A stretch of 64,000 nt of DNA, from contig JBGAMU010000011.1 of assembly GCA_044222685.1 (NCBI GenBank), positions 1 through 64,000 of the forward strand. Direction: 5' to 3'. A program made the position numbers and the translations under genes. The number at the start of each line of letters is the position of its first letter. Positions within the stretch are counted from its first letter, which is position 1. The DNA is from JAEUPI01 sp044222685. Its GTDB lineage: Bacteria > Pseudomonadota > Gammaproteobacteria > Burkholderiales > Burkholderiaceae_C. The notes under the pieces are model-generated. The model had not been told where the DNA came from. It saw only the letters and a program-made list of their open reading frames with translations, and did not search any database. Of this stretch, positions 1 through 9,161 are shown in pieces.

Positions 1-601
1 CGGGCGCGTGCGGCGGCTGGTCTACGCGAGCACCACCGGCGTCTATGGCGACTGCGCCGGCGCGCTGGTCGACGAGGGCCGCGCCTTGCGGCCGGCCACC
101 GACCGCGCGCGCCGTCGTGTCGATGCCGAGGCGCGGTTGCGCTGGTTCGCCCGCGCGTCGGGCGTGCGGCTCAGCGTGCTGCGCGTGCCGGGCATCTATG
201 CCTTCGACCGCGACGGCGGCGACCCGCGCGAGCGCGTGCGCCGTGGCGTGCCGGCGCTGGTCGATGCACAGGATGTCTATACGAATCACGTGCATGCCGA
301 CGACCTGGCGCGTGCCTGCGTGGCGGCCCTGTTGCGCGGACCGACGCTGCGTGCCATCAACGTCAGCGACGACAGCCACCAGCGTGTGGGCGAGCACCTC
401 GACCATGTGGCCGCGCTGGCCGGGCTGCCGCCGGTGCCGCGGCTGACGCGTGAGCAGGCGGCGCAGCAGATGTCGCCGATGCAGCTGTCGTTCCTGGGTG
501 AGTCGCGCCGGCTTGTCAATACACGCCTGAAGCGCGAGCTGCGCCTGCAGCTGCGCTATCCAAGCATCGACGAGGCGTTCAGACGCCTTGCGCGCGCCTG
601 A
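1..601 (+). CDS. NAD-dependent epimerase/dehydratase (SDR), 5' partial
   Basis: The reading frame is open from the left edge (first full codon at base 2), so only the C-terminal ~200 residues are present and the N-terminal NAD-binding GxxGxxG segment lies outside. The visible part starts in the YASTTGVYGD stretch, the S/T-x-Y region of extended short-chain dehydrogenases. It continues with a substrate-domain pattern (LRVPGIY, then NHVHADDLA) typical of atypical NAD(P)-dependent sugar epimerases or YeeZ-like proteins. The substrate is not recognisable. The gene ends by overlapping the 3' end of the opposite-strand HtrA-like gene by 23 bases, so the two genes are convergent. Confidence 0.8.
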   Translation, partial: GRVRRLVYASTTGVYGDCAGALVDEGRALRPATDRARRRVDAEARLRWFARASGVRLSVLRVPGIYAFDRDGGDPRERVRRGVPALVDAQDVYTNHVHADDLARACVAALLRGPTLRAINVSDDSHQRVGEHLDHVAALAGLPPVPRLTREQAAQQMSPMQLSFLGESRRLVNTRLKRELRLQLRYPSIDEAFRRLARA

Positions 602-1622
602 GCGTCTTGGCGCGGTCGACGCTGTAGACCTTGAGCGTCTCGGTCTTGTCCTCGCGCTGGATCTCCAGGGTGATCTCGCGCTCGGGCGCGCCGCCGCGCC
701 ACAGCGTCTGCCACAGCTGACCGAGCGCGGTGATCGCGGTGCCGTCGATGCGCAGGATGCGGTCGCCTTCCTGCAGGCCGGCCACGTCGGCCGGGCTGTC
801 GTCGTTGACTTTCATGACCTTCACCTGGCCTTCGTCCTCGACGCAGTTGATGCCGATCCAGGCGCGACGGCTGGCGGTGGTGGTGCCGCTGCGCTTGAGC
901 TCGTCGAACACCGGCCGCAGCAGGTCGACCGGCACGAACATATTGCCCGGCAGGCGCGGCTGGTTGTCGCCGCGCGCATAGGTCACGCGCAGCGAACCGA
1001 CGCCGACCAGCTCGCCACGGCCGTTGAAGAGGCCCGCGCCGCTGTGATCGCCGCGCGGCGGCGACGTGAACAGCGCGCCCTCGATGTGGTACTCCCAATA
1101 ACCGGCGAAGGCGCGGCGCGACACCAGCCGCGCCACGCTGACGGCGCCGGTCTCGCCACCGCTGGCGATCATCAGCGGCTCGTCCTCGCCGACCCGCGCC
1201 GACTGCCCGAGCGGTACCGGTTCGATGCGCAGCGGCGCCAGCGCCTGCACCAGGCCGAATCCGGTGGCCACGTCGTAGCCGACCACGCGGCCGGGGATCA
1301 CGCGGTCGTCGTCGGTGACCAGCTGTACCTGTTCGGCCTCCAGGATCAGGTAGCCGATCGTCAGCACCAGCCCCTTGTCGTCGACCACCACGCCCGAGCC
1401 CTGGCGTTCCCGGCCGAGCGTGTTGTTGGAGCGCGCGTCGTCGACCGCCTGGGTTCGGATGCCGACGACGGCCGCGCTGGCGCGCTGCAGGGCACGCGAC
1501 CGTGCCTCCAGGTCGTTGCCGGCCTGCGCATGGGCGCCGGCGGTCGCCGCGAGGGCCAGACCGAGAGCGGCGAGCCACTCGGCGAGCGAGAAGGACAGTT
1601 GGAAGGGCAGGCGCAGGTGCAT
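579..1622 (-). CDS. HtrA/DegP-like protein with PDZ domain, catalytic residues degenerate
   Basis: The 347-residue protein has a signal peptide, a trypsin-like chymotrypsin-fold domain and a C-terminal PDZ domain (roughly residues 245-335). The ATG at 1622 is chosen because GGGAG lies 7 bases upstream. Compared with DegP, the TNNHV motif that carries the catalytic His reads TIGYL, and the Asp segment (xSDIALI) reads TGFGLV. The GNSGG serine loop survives as DHSGAG, so a serine is present but His and Asp are not. I infer a proteolytically dead, PDZ-bearing periplasmic adaptor or chaperone rather than a protease. The family assignment is firm; the inactivity is inferred from alignment by eye. 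Confidence 0.8.
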   Translation of the reverse strand: MHLRLPFQLSFSLAEWLAALGLALAATAGAHAQAGNDLEARSRALQRASAAVVGIRTQAVDDARSNNTLGRERQGSGVVVDDKGLVLTIGYLILEAEQVQLVTDDDRVIPGRVVGYDVATGFGLVQALAPLRIEPVPLGQSARVGEDEPLMIASGGETGAVSVARLVSRRAFAGYWEYHIEGALFTSPPRGDHSGAGLFNGRGELVGVGSLRVTYARGDNQPRLPGNMFVPVDLLRPVFDELKRSGTTTASRRAWIGINCVEDEGQVKVMKVNDDSPADVAGLQEGDRILRIDGTAITALGQLWQTLWRGGAPEREITLEIQREDKTETLKVYSVDRAKTLRRAQGV

Positions 1623-1737
1623 GGTGGTGCTCCCGTCGGGGCGTTTCCAGGGCCAAAGCATGGCGCAGTGGCGCCGACTTGTCATCCCCGATCGCCCAGG
1701 CGGGCTGCAAGCCGCATGCCCGGCCGGCGGCCTCGCG

Positions 1738-2325
1738 TCAGCGGCGTCCGCCGAAGGGCAGCCGGCCGCGCCAGTACAGCAGCATCAGCCAGGCGCCGAG
1801 CATGCCGCCCAGGTGGGCGAAGTGGGCCACGCCGGTGGGCCCCTGCAGCCCGAGCAGCAGCTCGAGCACGCCGAACACGATGACGAAGGTGCGCGCCTTC
1901 ATCGGGATCGGCGGGAAAAGCGGCATGATGGTGCGGTTCGGGAACAGCATGCCGAAGCACAGCAGCAGCCCGAACAAGGCGCCCGAGGCGCCCACCGTCG
2001 GTGCGCGCGAGCCCGTCACCATGTTGAACAACAGCTGCACCACCGCAGCGGCCAGCACGCTGGCCAGCAGCATGTGCAGATAGCGCTTCTGGCCCCATAG
2101 CCGCTCCAGCTCGGCGCCGAACATCCACAGGCCCAGCATGTTGAAGAACAGGTGCAGCGGGTCGGCGTGCAGGAAGGCGTAGGTCACCAGCTGCCAGGGG
2201 CCGAAGTGCCCGCTGCCGATCGGGAACAGCGCCAGCCAGACCTCGATCGGCGTCAGCAGGTCGATGCAGAACACCGCCGTGCAGATCAGCATCAACGCCT
2301 TGGTGACCGGAGGCAGCTGTGGCAT
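1738..2325 (-). CDS. rhomboid family intramembrane serine protease
   Basis: The 195-residue protein has about six hydrophobic segments. Rhomboid hallmarks are present: HxxxN in the second segment (HLFFNMLGLW), the catalytic serine in GASGALFG (Ser114) and the catalytic histidine in the last helix (HFAHLGGM, His171). It would cut membrane proteins within the bilayer of the inner membrane. The start at 2325 gives a typical short bacterial rhomboid with no extra N-terminal domain. The tRNA-Leu gene lies 10 bases upstream on the same strand, so the gene may be read through from the tRNA promoter. Confidence 0.92.
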   Translation of the reverse strand: MPQLPPVTKALMLICTAVFCIDLLTPIEVWLALFPIGSGHFGPWQLVTYAFLHADPLHLFFNMLGLWMFGAELERLWGQKRYLHMLLASVLAAAVVQLLFNMVTGSRAPTVGASGALFGLLLCFGMLFPNRTIMPLFPPIPMKARTFVIVFGVLELLLGLQGPTGVAHFAHLGGMLGAWLMLLYWRGRLPFGGRR

Positions 2326-2335
2326 GGGGAATCGG

Positions 2336-2420
2336 TGGTGCCCGGGGCCGGACTCGAACCGGCACGCCTTGCGGCGGGGGATTTTGAGTCCCCTGCGTCT
2401 ACCGATTTCGCCACCCGGGC
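2336..2420 (-). tRNA. tRNA-Leu (anticodon CAA)
   Basis: Read on the minus strand, the sequence folds as a class II tRNA. The acceptor stem is GCCCGGG paired with CCCGGGC. The anticodon stem GGGGA/TCCCC carries the loop CTCAAAA, giving anticodon CAA (reads UUG). It has a long variable arm and a TTCGAGTCC T-loop region. An encoded CCA is present at the 3' end (2336-2338). Confidence 0.95.
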
Positions 2421-2522
2421 AGGTGTGCAAGCGCTTGGGGCGCGGATTATGGCATGGGGTCTGCGCGCGACCCGCGTGCGCTGCGACAATCCGGCAGTCC
2501 GACGAGAACGACAAGCACCGAC

Positions 2523-3428
2523 ATGCCACGCTACATGACGATCGAGGACGCCATCGGCGGCACACCGCTGGTGCGCTTGCAGCGTGTGCCCGGTGCGCTG
2601 GCGGGCGAGCGCGGCAACGTGATCCTCGGCAAGCTCGAGGGCAACAACCCCGCAGGCTCGGTGAAGGACCGGCCGGCGATCAGCATGATCCGGCGGGCCG
2701 AGGAGCGCGGCGACATCAAGCCCGGCGACACGCTGATCGAGGCCACGTCGGGCAACACCGGCATCGCCCTCGCGATGGCCGCGGCGATCCGCGGCTACCG
2801 CATGGTGCTGGTGATGCCCGAGGATCTGTCGATCGAACGTGCGCAGACGATGAAGGCGTTCGGCGCCGAGCTGGTGTTGACGCCGCGCTCGGGCGGCATG
2901 GAGTACGCACGCGACCTGGCCGAGCAGATGCAGCGCGACGGCAAGGGCCGCGTGCTCGACCAGTTCGCCAACGGCGACAACCCGCGCGTGCACTACGAGA
3001 CCACCGGGCCCGAGCTGTGGCAGCAGACCGAAGGGCGCATCACGCACTTCGTCAGCGCGATGGGCACCACCGGCACCATCACCGGCGTCAGTCGTTATCT
3101 GAAGGAGAAGAACCCGGCGATCCGCATCGTTGGTGCCCAGCCGGCCGAAGGCTCGCGCATCCCCGGCATCCGCAAGTGGCCCGAGGCCTATCTGCCGAAG
3201 ATCTACGACCCGACGTCGGTCGACGAACTGGTGCTGGTGTCGCAGGCCGACGCGGAGGACATGGCGCGCCGCCTGGCCCGCGAGGAGGGCCTGTTCGGCG
3301 GCATCTCGGCGGCTGGTGCCTGCTGGGTCGCATTGCGTGTCGCCGAGCAAGCGCGCGACGCGACGATCGTCTTCGTCGTCTGCGATCGCGGCGACCGTTA
3401 TCTGTCGACCGGCGTGTTCCCGGCCTGA
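2523..3428 (+). CDS. cysM: cysteine synthase B
   Basis: This is a PLP-dependent O-acetylserine (thiol) lyase of the CysM branch, which makes cysteine from O-acetylserine and sulfide or thiosulfate in the cytoplasm. It is 301 residues, normal for the family. The PLP-lysine lies in NPAGSVKDR (Lys48), the phosphate-binding loop is TSGNTG (75-80), and the C-terminal GISAAG loop is present. The ATG at 2523 follows a 100-base gap from the tRNA. It is followed after two bases by the NUDIX gene and then tusA on the same strand, so these three may form a small operon with a sulfur theme (cysM, tusA). Confidence 0.95.
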   Translation: MPRYMTIEDAIGGTPLVRLQRVPGALAGERGNVILGKLEGNNPAGSVKDRPAISMIRRAEERGDIKPGDTLIEATSGNTGIALAMAAAIRGYRMVLVMPEDLSIERAQTMKAFGAELVLTPRSGGMEYARDLAEQMQRDGKGRVLDQFANGDNPRVHYETTGPELWQQTEGRITHFVSAMGTTGTITGVSRYLKEKNPAIRIVGAQPAEGSRIPGIRKWPEAYLPKIYDPTSVDELVLVSQADAEDMARRLAREEGLFGGISAAGACWVALRVAEQARDATIVFVVCDRGDRYLSTGVFPA

Positions 3429-3430
3429 TC

Positions 3431-3970
3431 GTGCGCGAGGACTTTCGCTTCTGCCCGCGCTGCGCGACGGCGCTGGAGTCACTGCCGGCGCTGGAGGACG
3501 GCGGCGAGAAGTTCCGGCTGCGTTGCCCGGCTTGCGCCTGGACCCACTGGAACAACCCGACGCCGGTGCTGGCGGCGGTGGTCGAGTGCGTCGACCGTGA
3601 TGGCCAGGTGCTGCTGGCGCGCAACGCCGCCTGGAGCGGGCGCATGTTCGCTCTGATCACCGGCTTCATGGAAGCCGGCGAGTCGCCCGAGCAGGGCATC
3701 CGGCGCGAGGTGGCCGAGGAGACGGCGCTGCAGATCGATGCGCTGAAGCTGATCGGCGTCTACGAGTTCGAGCGCATGAACCAGGTGATCATCGCCTACC
3801 ACGCGCAGGCTCGCGGCGAGGTTCGCCTCTCGCCCGAACTGGCGGAGTACAAGCTGTTCGCGCCGGCGGACGTGATGTGCTGGCCGGCCGGCACCGGCTA
3901 TGCGCTGGCCGACTGGCTGCGCTCGCGCGGGCACGAGCCGCGTTTCATCGACTTCGGGCGCCGCCCGTAG
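3431..3970 (+). CDS. NUDIX hydrolase with N-terminal zinc ribbon
   Basis: The 179-residue protein starts at a GTG two bases after the cysM stop. The N-terminus carries a CPRC...CPAC zinc ribbon (about residues 8-36). The NUDIX box follows at about residues 77-99 (GFMEAGESPEQGIRREVAEE), with the expected REVAEE metal-binding helix. It has the zinc ribbon of NudC-type NADH pyrophosphatases but lacks their long N-terminal domain. It is therefore best called a zinc-ribbon NUDIX pyrophosphohydrolase of unknown substrate, probably a nucleotide or NAD(H)-like compound. Confidence 0.88.
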   Translation: MREDFRFCPRCATALESLPALEDGGEKFRLRCPACAWTHWNNPTPVLAAVVECVDRDGQVLLARNAAWSGRMFALITGFMEAGESPEQGIRREVAEETALQIDALKLIGVYEFERMNQVIIAYHAQARGEVRLSPELAEYKLFAPADVMCWPAGTGYALADWLRSRGHEPRFIDFGRRP

Positions 3971-3999
3971 AATCCGCCGTCGTCCGACCCCACGCCCCG

Positions 4000-4227
4000 A
4001 TGCAAGCCCACAAAGACCTCGACACGCGCGGACTCAACTGTCCGCTGCCGATCCTGAAGGCCAAGAAGGCGCTGGCCGACATGAAGAGCGGCGACCTGCT
4101 GCGCGTGGTATCCACCGACCCCGGCTCGACACGCGACTTCCAGGCCTTTGCCCGCCAGACCGGCAACGAGCTGGTCGAGCAGAGCGCCGCGGCCAACGAG
4201 TTCGTGCACGTTCTGCGCCGGCGCTGA
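4000..4227 (+). CDS. tusA: TusA/SirA family sulfurtransferase
   Basis: The 75-residue cytosolic protein has the diagnostic CPxP motif (NCPLPILKAKKAL), in which the cysteine carries a persulfide. TusA-family proteins relay sulfur for tRNA 2-thiolation and other sulfur pathways. It lies 29 bases downstream of the NUDIX gene on the same strand. Length and fold pattern are exactly those of the family, but which acceptor it serves cannot be read from the sequence. Confidence 0.9.
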   Translation: MQAHKDLDTRGLNCPLPILKAKKALADMKSGDLLRVVSTDPGSTRDFQAFARQTGNELVEQSAAANEFVHVLRRR

Positions 4228-4246
4228 GGCGCGCCAGGCGCCGGCG

Positions 4247-5113
4247 CTACAGCGCCAGGCCCTTGAGGAACTCGCGGAACCCTGCGCCCAGCTCGGCATG
4301 CCCGAGCGCCAGCTCCACGTTGGCCTCGAGGAAGCCTTCCTTGCTACCACAGTCGTAACGCTTGCCTTCGTAGCGATAGGCGAAGACCTTCTCGCGGCGC
4401 AGCAGCGAGGCGATACCGTCGGTCAGCTGGATCTCGCCGCCCACACCACGCGGCTGGGTCAGGATCTCGTGGAAAACCCCCGGCGTCAGGATGTAGCGTC
4501 CGGCCACGCCCAGGCGGGAGGGCGCGGCCTCGGGGGCCGGCTTCTCGACGATGCGTGTCACGTCCATCACACGCTCGTTCACGGGGGTGCCGGCCACGAT
4601 GCCGTAGCGCCGGGTGTGCGCGGCCGGGACTTCCTGCACGGCGAGGATGGTGGCGCGCCACTCGGCATACTGGTCGACCATTTGTTTCAGCACCGACGGC
4701 TTGCCGACCATCAGGTCGTCGGCCAGCAGCACGGCGAACGGCTCGTCGCCGACCAGTCTTTGCCCGCAGAGCACCGCATGTCCAAGACCCAACGCCTGCG
4801 CCTGCCGGACATAGATGCACTCCATGTCGTCGGGCTTCACCTGGCGTACCACCTCGAGCAGCTCGGCTTTACCCGCCTGTTCAAGGGCTACCTCGAGCTC
4901 GAACGTCATGTCAAAGTGGTCCTCAATGGGCCGCTTATGACGCCCGGTCACGAAGATCATTTCCCTCACGCCGGCCTCGTAGGCCTCCTCGACCGCGTAC
5001 TGGATCAGCGGTTTATCCACCACGGGCAGCATTTCCTTCGGCTGCGCCTTGGTGGCGGGCAGGAATCGGGTGCCGAGACCGGCGACTGGGAAGATGGCCT
5101 TCTTGATCAACAT
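4247..5113 (-). CDS. galU: UTP-glucose-1-phosphate uridylyltransferase
   Basis: The 288-residue cytosolic nucleotidyltransferase makes UDP-glucose from UTP and glucose-1-phosphate, feeding polysaccharide and lipopolysaccharide synthesis. The N-terminal nucleotide-binding signature (PVAGLGTRFLPATKAQPKEM, residues 9-28) is intact, as are the LADD motif and the ExxxGEIQLTD segment near residue 225. It converges with tusA and diverges from the dehydrogenase-like gene at 5200. Confidence 0.96.
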   Translation of the reverse strand: MLIKKAIFPVAGLGTRFLPATKAQPKEMLPVVDKPLIQYAVEEAYEAGVREMIFVTGRHKRPIEDHFDMTFELEVALEQAGKAELLEVVRQVKPDDMECIYVRQAQALGLGHAVLCGQRLVGDEPFAVLLADDLMVGKPSVLKQMVDQYAEWRATILAVQEVPAAHTRRYGIVAGTPVNERVMDVTRIVEKPAPEAAPSRLGVAGRYILTPGVFHEILTQPRGVGGEIQLTDGIASLLRREKVFAYRYEGKRYDCGSKEGFLEANVELALGHAELGAGFREFLKGLAL

Positions 5114-5199
5114 CGCTTACATAAAATCGTTGGGCGTCACATGAGGGATTCTGGCATGCCGATCGGTGCGTCTCGCTCGAAAAGTGAGCTGGAACACGC

Positions 5200-6174
5200 A
5201 TGGACGTGCTGATCGTCGAACCGCTCGAACCGGAGGTCATGCATTGGCTCGTCGCGCGCCATGCGGTGCGTTATGCGCCCGACCTCGCGCGTGATCCGCG
5301 CGCGTTCCGCCAGGCGCTGTTCAACGTCCGCGCGCTGATCATCCCGCCGTCGGTGGCGCTCGACAGCCAGGCGCTGCACTACGCGCCGGTGCTGCGTGCC
5401 GTGGGCCGCCTGAGCTCGGGCGCCGAGAACATCGATACCGACGCGTGCGCCCGTGCCGGCGTCGAGGTGGTGCGGCCGGTGAGCGCCAGCGCCACCGCCG
5501 AGGCCGAGTTCATGATCGGCGCGCTGCTGCAGATGTTCCGCCGCGTGCCGGTGCTCAGCGCCGAGGGCCTGCTGGTCGGCCGCGAGCTCGGCGGCGCCAC
5601 CGTCGGCCTGATCGGCATGACGCCGGCGGCGCGTCCGCTGGCGCAGCTGCTGGGCGCCTTCGGCTCGCGCGTGGTCGGCTACGACCCGGCGGTGCACGTA
5701 TCCGACACGCTGTGGAACCGCTGGAAGGTCGAGCCGCTGGGCCTGCGCGAGCTGATGGAGCAGGCCGACGGCGTGTGCGTGATGCTGACCTACTTCTCCC
5801 GCTACCACGGCCTGCTGGGGGAGCGCTTCCTGCCGTCGTGCAAGCAGAGCCAGGTGCTGGTGAGCATCGCGCACTCGAGCCTGTTCGACGAGATGGCGCT
5901 GGCCGAGGTGCTGGGCTCCGGCCGCATGGCCGCGGCCTGGTTCGACAGCCTGGAGCCCGGCGTGCTCGACCCCGGGCGGCCGCTGCACGAGGTCGACACG
6001 CTGCAGGTCACGCCGCGCGTGGCCAGCACCACACGCGAGTCGCGCATCCGTAGCGCCTGGGCAGTGGCCCGGCGCATCGACGAGCTGCTGTCGGCAACGC
6101 CGGCGCGCGCCGAGTTCAGGCCGACTGCGCCAGACGATCCCGTTGATCTTCAAGCCGGCGAAGCGCCTGCCTGA
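5200..6174 (+). CDS. D-isomer-specific 2-hydroxyacid dehydrogenase-like protein, active-site residues missing
   Basis: The 324-residue protein has the two-domain layout of SerA/Ddh enzymes, with a nucleotide-binding GLIGMTPAAR loop in the middle (about residues 137-146). The catalytic arginine normally found in the NxARG motif is lost: the stretch reads SIAHSSLFDE. The catalytic histidine of the TPHxxG motif is replaced by arginine (TPRVAS). The acidic EP motif is kept. I therefore infer an NAD(P)-binding non-catalytic relative, or an enzyme with altered chemistry. Its 3' end overlaps the opposite-strand valS 3' end by 59 bases. Confidence 0.75.
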   Translation: MDVLIVEPLEPEVMHWLVARHAVRYAPDLARDPRAFRQALFNVRALIIPPSVALDSQALHYAPVLRAVGRLSSGAENIDTDACARAGVEVVRPVSASATAEAEFMIGALLQMFRRVPVLSAEGLLVGRELGGATVGLIGMTPAARPLAQLLGAFGSRVVGYDPAVHVSDTLWNRWKVEPLGLRELMEQADGVCVMLTYFSRYHGLLGERFLPSCKQSQVLVSIAHSSLFDEMALAEVLGSGRMAAAWFDSLEPGVLDPGRPLHEVDTLQVTPRVASTTRESRIRSAWAVARRIDELLSATPARAEFRPTAPDDPVDLQAGEAPA

Positions 6175-8965
6175 AGTCGGCCAGCCGCGCACGCTCCTGC
6201 TCGACCACGGCCGCCGGCGCGCGCGCCACGAAGCTCTCGTTGCCGAGCTTGGCTTCGGCCTTGCGGATCTCGCCCTGCAGCCGCTCGATCTCCTTCGACT
6301 GACGCGCGCGCTCGGCATCGACGTCGATCGGTACCACCAGCGCCAGCCGGATGTCGCCCACCACGGCCACCGGTGATTGCGCCGCCGCGGCGCCGAAGGC
6401 GTCTTCGTCGTCGAACGACCGCACGTCGGCCAGCCGCCCGATCGTCGACAGCAGCGCACCCGATTGGCTGATGAAGGCCGCATCGCCCACCGCGTACAGC
6501 GGCACCTTCTGCCCGGGTTGCAGACCCATCTCGCTGCGCAGGCTGCGGATGGCGAGCATCAGCGCCTTGAAGCGGGCCATCCACGCGTCGGCCTGCGGGT
6601 CGATCCTCTCCAGCTGGGCTTGCGGGTAGGGCGCGGTGACGATGGTGTCGCTCGAGCCGGCCGACCTGCGCCCGGCCACCACCGACACCGTGTCCCACAG
6701 CTCGGCGGTGATGAACGGCGCCACCGGGTGCAGCAGGCGCAGCGCGGTCTCCAGCACGCGCAGCAGCGTGCGGCGCGTCGCGCGCTGCTGCGACTCGTCG
6801 CCCTGCGCGATCTGCACCTTGGCGATCTCGATGTACCAGTCGCAGTACTCGTCCCAGACGAACTGGTAGATGGCATTGGCCACGTTGTCGAGGCGGTACT
6901 CGGCGAAGCCCTGCGCCACCGCGGCCTCCACGCGTTGCAGTTCGCCGGTGAGCCAGCGGTCGGCGGACGAGAAGCGCAGGTAGCCGTGCGCCTTGCCACC
7001 GGGACTGCAGTCGGCCTTGCTGTGCTCCAGCAGTCCGTTGTCCTTGCCCTCGCAGTTCATCAGCACGAACTTGGTGGCGTTCCAGAGCTTGTTGCAGAAG
7101 TTGCGGTAACCCTCGCAGCGCTTGCTGTCGAAGTTGATGTTGCGGCCCAGGCTCGCCAGCGCGGCGAACGTGAAGCGCAGCGCGTCGGCGCCGTAGCCCG
7201 GGATGCCGTCGGGAAACTCCTTCTCGGTCGACTGGCGGATGGCCGGCGCCGTCTCCGGCTTGCGCAGCCCGGTCGTGCGCTTGTCAAGCAGCGGCTTGAG
7301 CGCGATGCCGTCGATCAGGTCCACCGGATCGAGCACGTTGCCTTCGCTCTTGCTCATCTTCTTGCCGTGCGAATCGCGCACCAGGCCGTGGATGTAGACG
7401 TGGCGGAACGGCACCTGGCCGGTGAAGTGCGTGGTCATCATGATCATCCGGGCGACCCAGAAGAAGATGATGTCGTAGCCGGTCACCAGCACGCTGGAGG
7501 GCAGGAACAGGTCCTGCTCGATCGTCTTCGCCGGCCAGCCGAGCGTGGAGAAGGGCACCAGCGCCGACGAGTACCAGGTGTCGAGCACGTCTTCGTCGCG
7601 CGTCAGCGTGCCGGTGTAGCCCGCCGCGGCCGCGCGGCTGCGCGCCTCGGCTTCGTCGCGCGCGACGAAGAGCTCGCCGCCCGACCCGTACCAGGCCGGG
7701 ATCTGATGCCCCCACCACAGTTGACGCGAGATGCACCAGTCCTGGATGTTGTGCATCCACTGGTTGTAGGTGTTGACCCATTGCTCGGGCACGAAGCGCA
7801 CGGCGCCGGAGTCGACCGCATCGATCGCCTTGGCGGCGATGCTCTTGCCGTCCTTGCCCGGCTTGCTCAACGCGACGAACCACTGGTCGGTAAGCATCGG
7901 CTCGACGATCTGGCCGGTACGAGCACAGCGCGGCACCATCAGCCGGTGCTTGCGTGTCTCGGCCAGCAGGCCCTGCGCATCGAGGTCGGCGACGATGCGC
8001 TTGCGCGCCTCGAAACGATCGAGCCCGCGATAGGCCGCGGGCGCCAGCTCGTTGAGCGTGGCGTCGAGCGCGAGCACGCCGATCATCGGCAGCTGGTGGC
8101 GCTGGCCCACCGCATAGTCGTTGGCGTCGTGCGCCGGCGTGACCTTGACGGCGCCGGTGCCGAACTCGCGGTCGACGTAGGCATCGGCGATCACCGGGAT
8201 CGAGCGATCGGTGAGCGGCAGGCGCACCTGCTTGCCGACCAGCGCGGCATAGCGATCGTCATCGGGATGCACCATCACTGCGGTGTCGCCCAGCATCGTC
8301 TCGGGCCGCGTGGTGGCCACCGTGAGATGGCCCGAACCGTCGGCCAGCGGATAGCGGATGTGCCAGAGGAAGCCGTCCTCCTCCTCGCTCTCCACCTCGA
8401 GGTCCGACACCGCCGACTTGAGCACCGGGTCCCAGTTGACCAGCCGCTTGCCGCGGTAGATGAGGCCCTCGTCGTACAGCCGCACGAAGGTTTCGGTGAC
8501 GATGGTCGACAGCTTCTCGTCCATCGTGAAGTACTCGTGCGACCAGCTCACGCTGTCGCCCATGCGGCGCATCTGTTGCGTGATGGTGGCGCCGGAGGTG
8601 TTCTTCCAGTCCCACACCTGGGCGACGAAATTCTTGCGGCCGAGGTCGTGGCGCGACAGGCCGGCTTCCTGCAGCTGGCGTTCGACGACGATCTGCGTCG
8701 CGATGCCGGCATGGTCGGTACCCGGCACCCACAGCGTGTTGAAGCCGCGCATCCGGTGGTAGCGCGTCAACGAGTCCATGATGGTCTGGTTGAACGCGTG
8801 GCCCATGTGCAGCGTGCCGGTCACGTTCGGCGGCGGCAGCTGGATGCAGAACGACGGTCGGCCCGGGTCGAGCGTCGGCGCGTAGACGCCGCTCTTCTCC
8901 CACAGCGGTGCCCAGCGCGCCTCGATGGCGGCGGGTTCGAAGGACTTGGCAAGCGGCTGCGTCAT
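6116..8965 (-). CDS. valS: valyl-tRNA synthetase
   Basis: The 949-residue class I aminoacyl-tRNA synthetase charges tRNA-Val. The HIGH signature appears as TLHMGHAF near residue 53 and the KMSKS loop as KMSKSEGN. The editing (CP1) domain, anticodon-binding domain and C-terminal coiled coil are all present, so it is full length. The ATG at 8965 gives the conserved N-terminus (LAKSFEPAAIEARW); an upstream in-frame extension to 9007 looks non-coding. Long open frames on the other strand are shadows of this GC-rich gene. Confidence 0.97.
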   Translation of the reverse strand: MTQPLAKSFEPAAIEARWAPLWEKSGVYAPTLDPGRPSFCIQLPPPNVTGTLHMGHAFNQTIMDSLTRYHRMRGFNTLWVPGTDHAGIATQIVVERQLQEAGLSRHDLGRKNFVAQVWDWKNTSGATITQQMRRMGDSVSWSHEYFTMDEKLSTIVTETFVRLYDEGLIYRGKRLVNWDPVLKSAVSDLEVESEEEDGFLWHIRYPLADGSGHLTVATTRPETMLGDTAVMVHPDDDRYAALVGKQVRLPLTDRSIPVIADAYVDREFGTGAVKVTPAHDANDYAVGQRHQLPMIGVLALDATLNELAPAAYRGLDRFEARKRIVADLDAQGLLAETRKHRLMVPRCARTGQIVEPMLTDQWFVALSKPGKDGKSIAAKAIDAVDSGAVRFVPEQWVNTYNQWMHNIQDWCISRQLWWGHQIPAWYGSGGELFVARDEAEARSRAAAAGYTGTLTRDEDVLDTWYSSALVPFSTLGWPAKTIEQDLFLPSSVLVTGYDIIFFWVARMIMMTTHFTGQVPFRHVYIHGLVRDSHGKKMSKSEGNVLDPVDLIDGIALKPLLDKRTTGLRKPETAPAIRQSTEKEFPDGIPGYGADALRFTFAALASLGRNINFDSKRCEGYRNFCNKLWNATKFVLMNCEGKDNGLLEHSKADCSPGGKAHGYLRFSSADRWLTGELQRVEAAVAQGFAEYRLDNVANAIYQFVWDEYCDWYIEIAKVQIAQGDESQQRATRRTLLRVLETALRLLHPVAPFITAELWDTVSVVAGRRSAGSSDTIVTAPYPQAQLERIDPQADAWMARFKALMLAIRSLRSEMGLQPGQKVPLYAVGDAAFISQSGALLSTIGRLADVRSFDDEDAFGAAAAQSPVAVVGDIRLALVVPIDVDAERARQSKEIERLQGEIRKAEAKLGNESFVARAPAAVVEQERARLADFRQALRRLEDQRDRLAQSA

Positions 8966-9161
8966 CGCGGGAGTAACTTCGTGTGTCGGCTGATCCGGCA
9001 CCAGCACTGAGGCGCGATTCTAGGTGGCGTGCCCGTCTGCGCCGGTCGACGCGCGTGGGCGCTGCCTGTCAACGGGGACGGGCGTTCGAGGGTTCAGGGT
9101 CAGGCGATGTCGTTCATCGACGCGCCGCAGGCACCCGGCGTGCCGCCACCTGGAGCCGATC

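Noticed and set aside
2264..3430. A fused open frame running from the tRNA region into the NUDIX gene
   Set aside because: It crosses tRNA-Leu and cysM in another frame. Only the part from 3431 matches NUDIX.
6377..9010. Long open frame on the plus strand opposite valS
   Set aside because: It mirrors valS codon structure in GC-rich DNA, is Arg/His/Val-rich with no recognisable motif, and has no ribosome site. It is a shadow.
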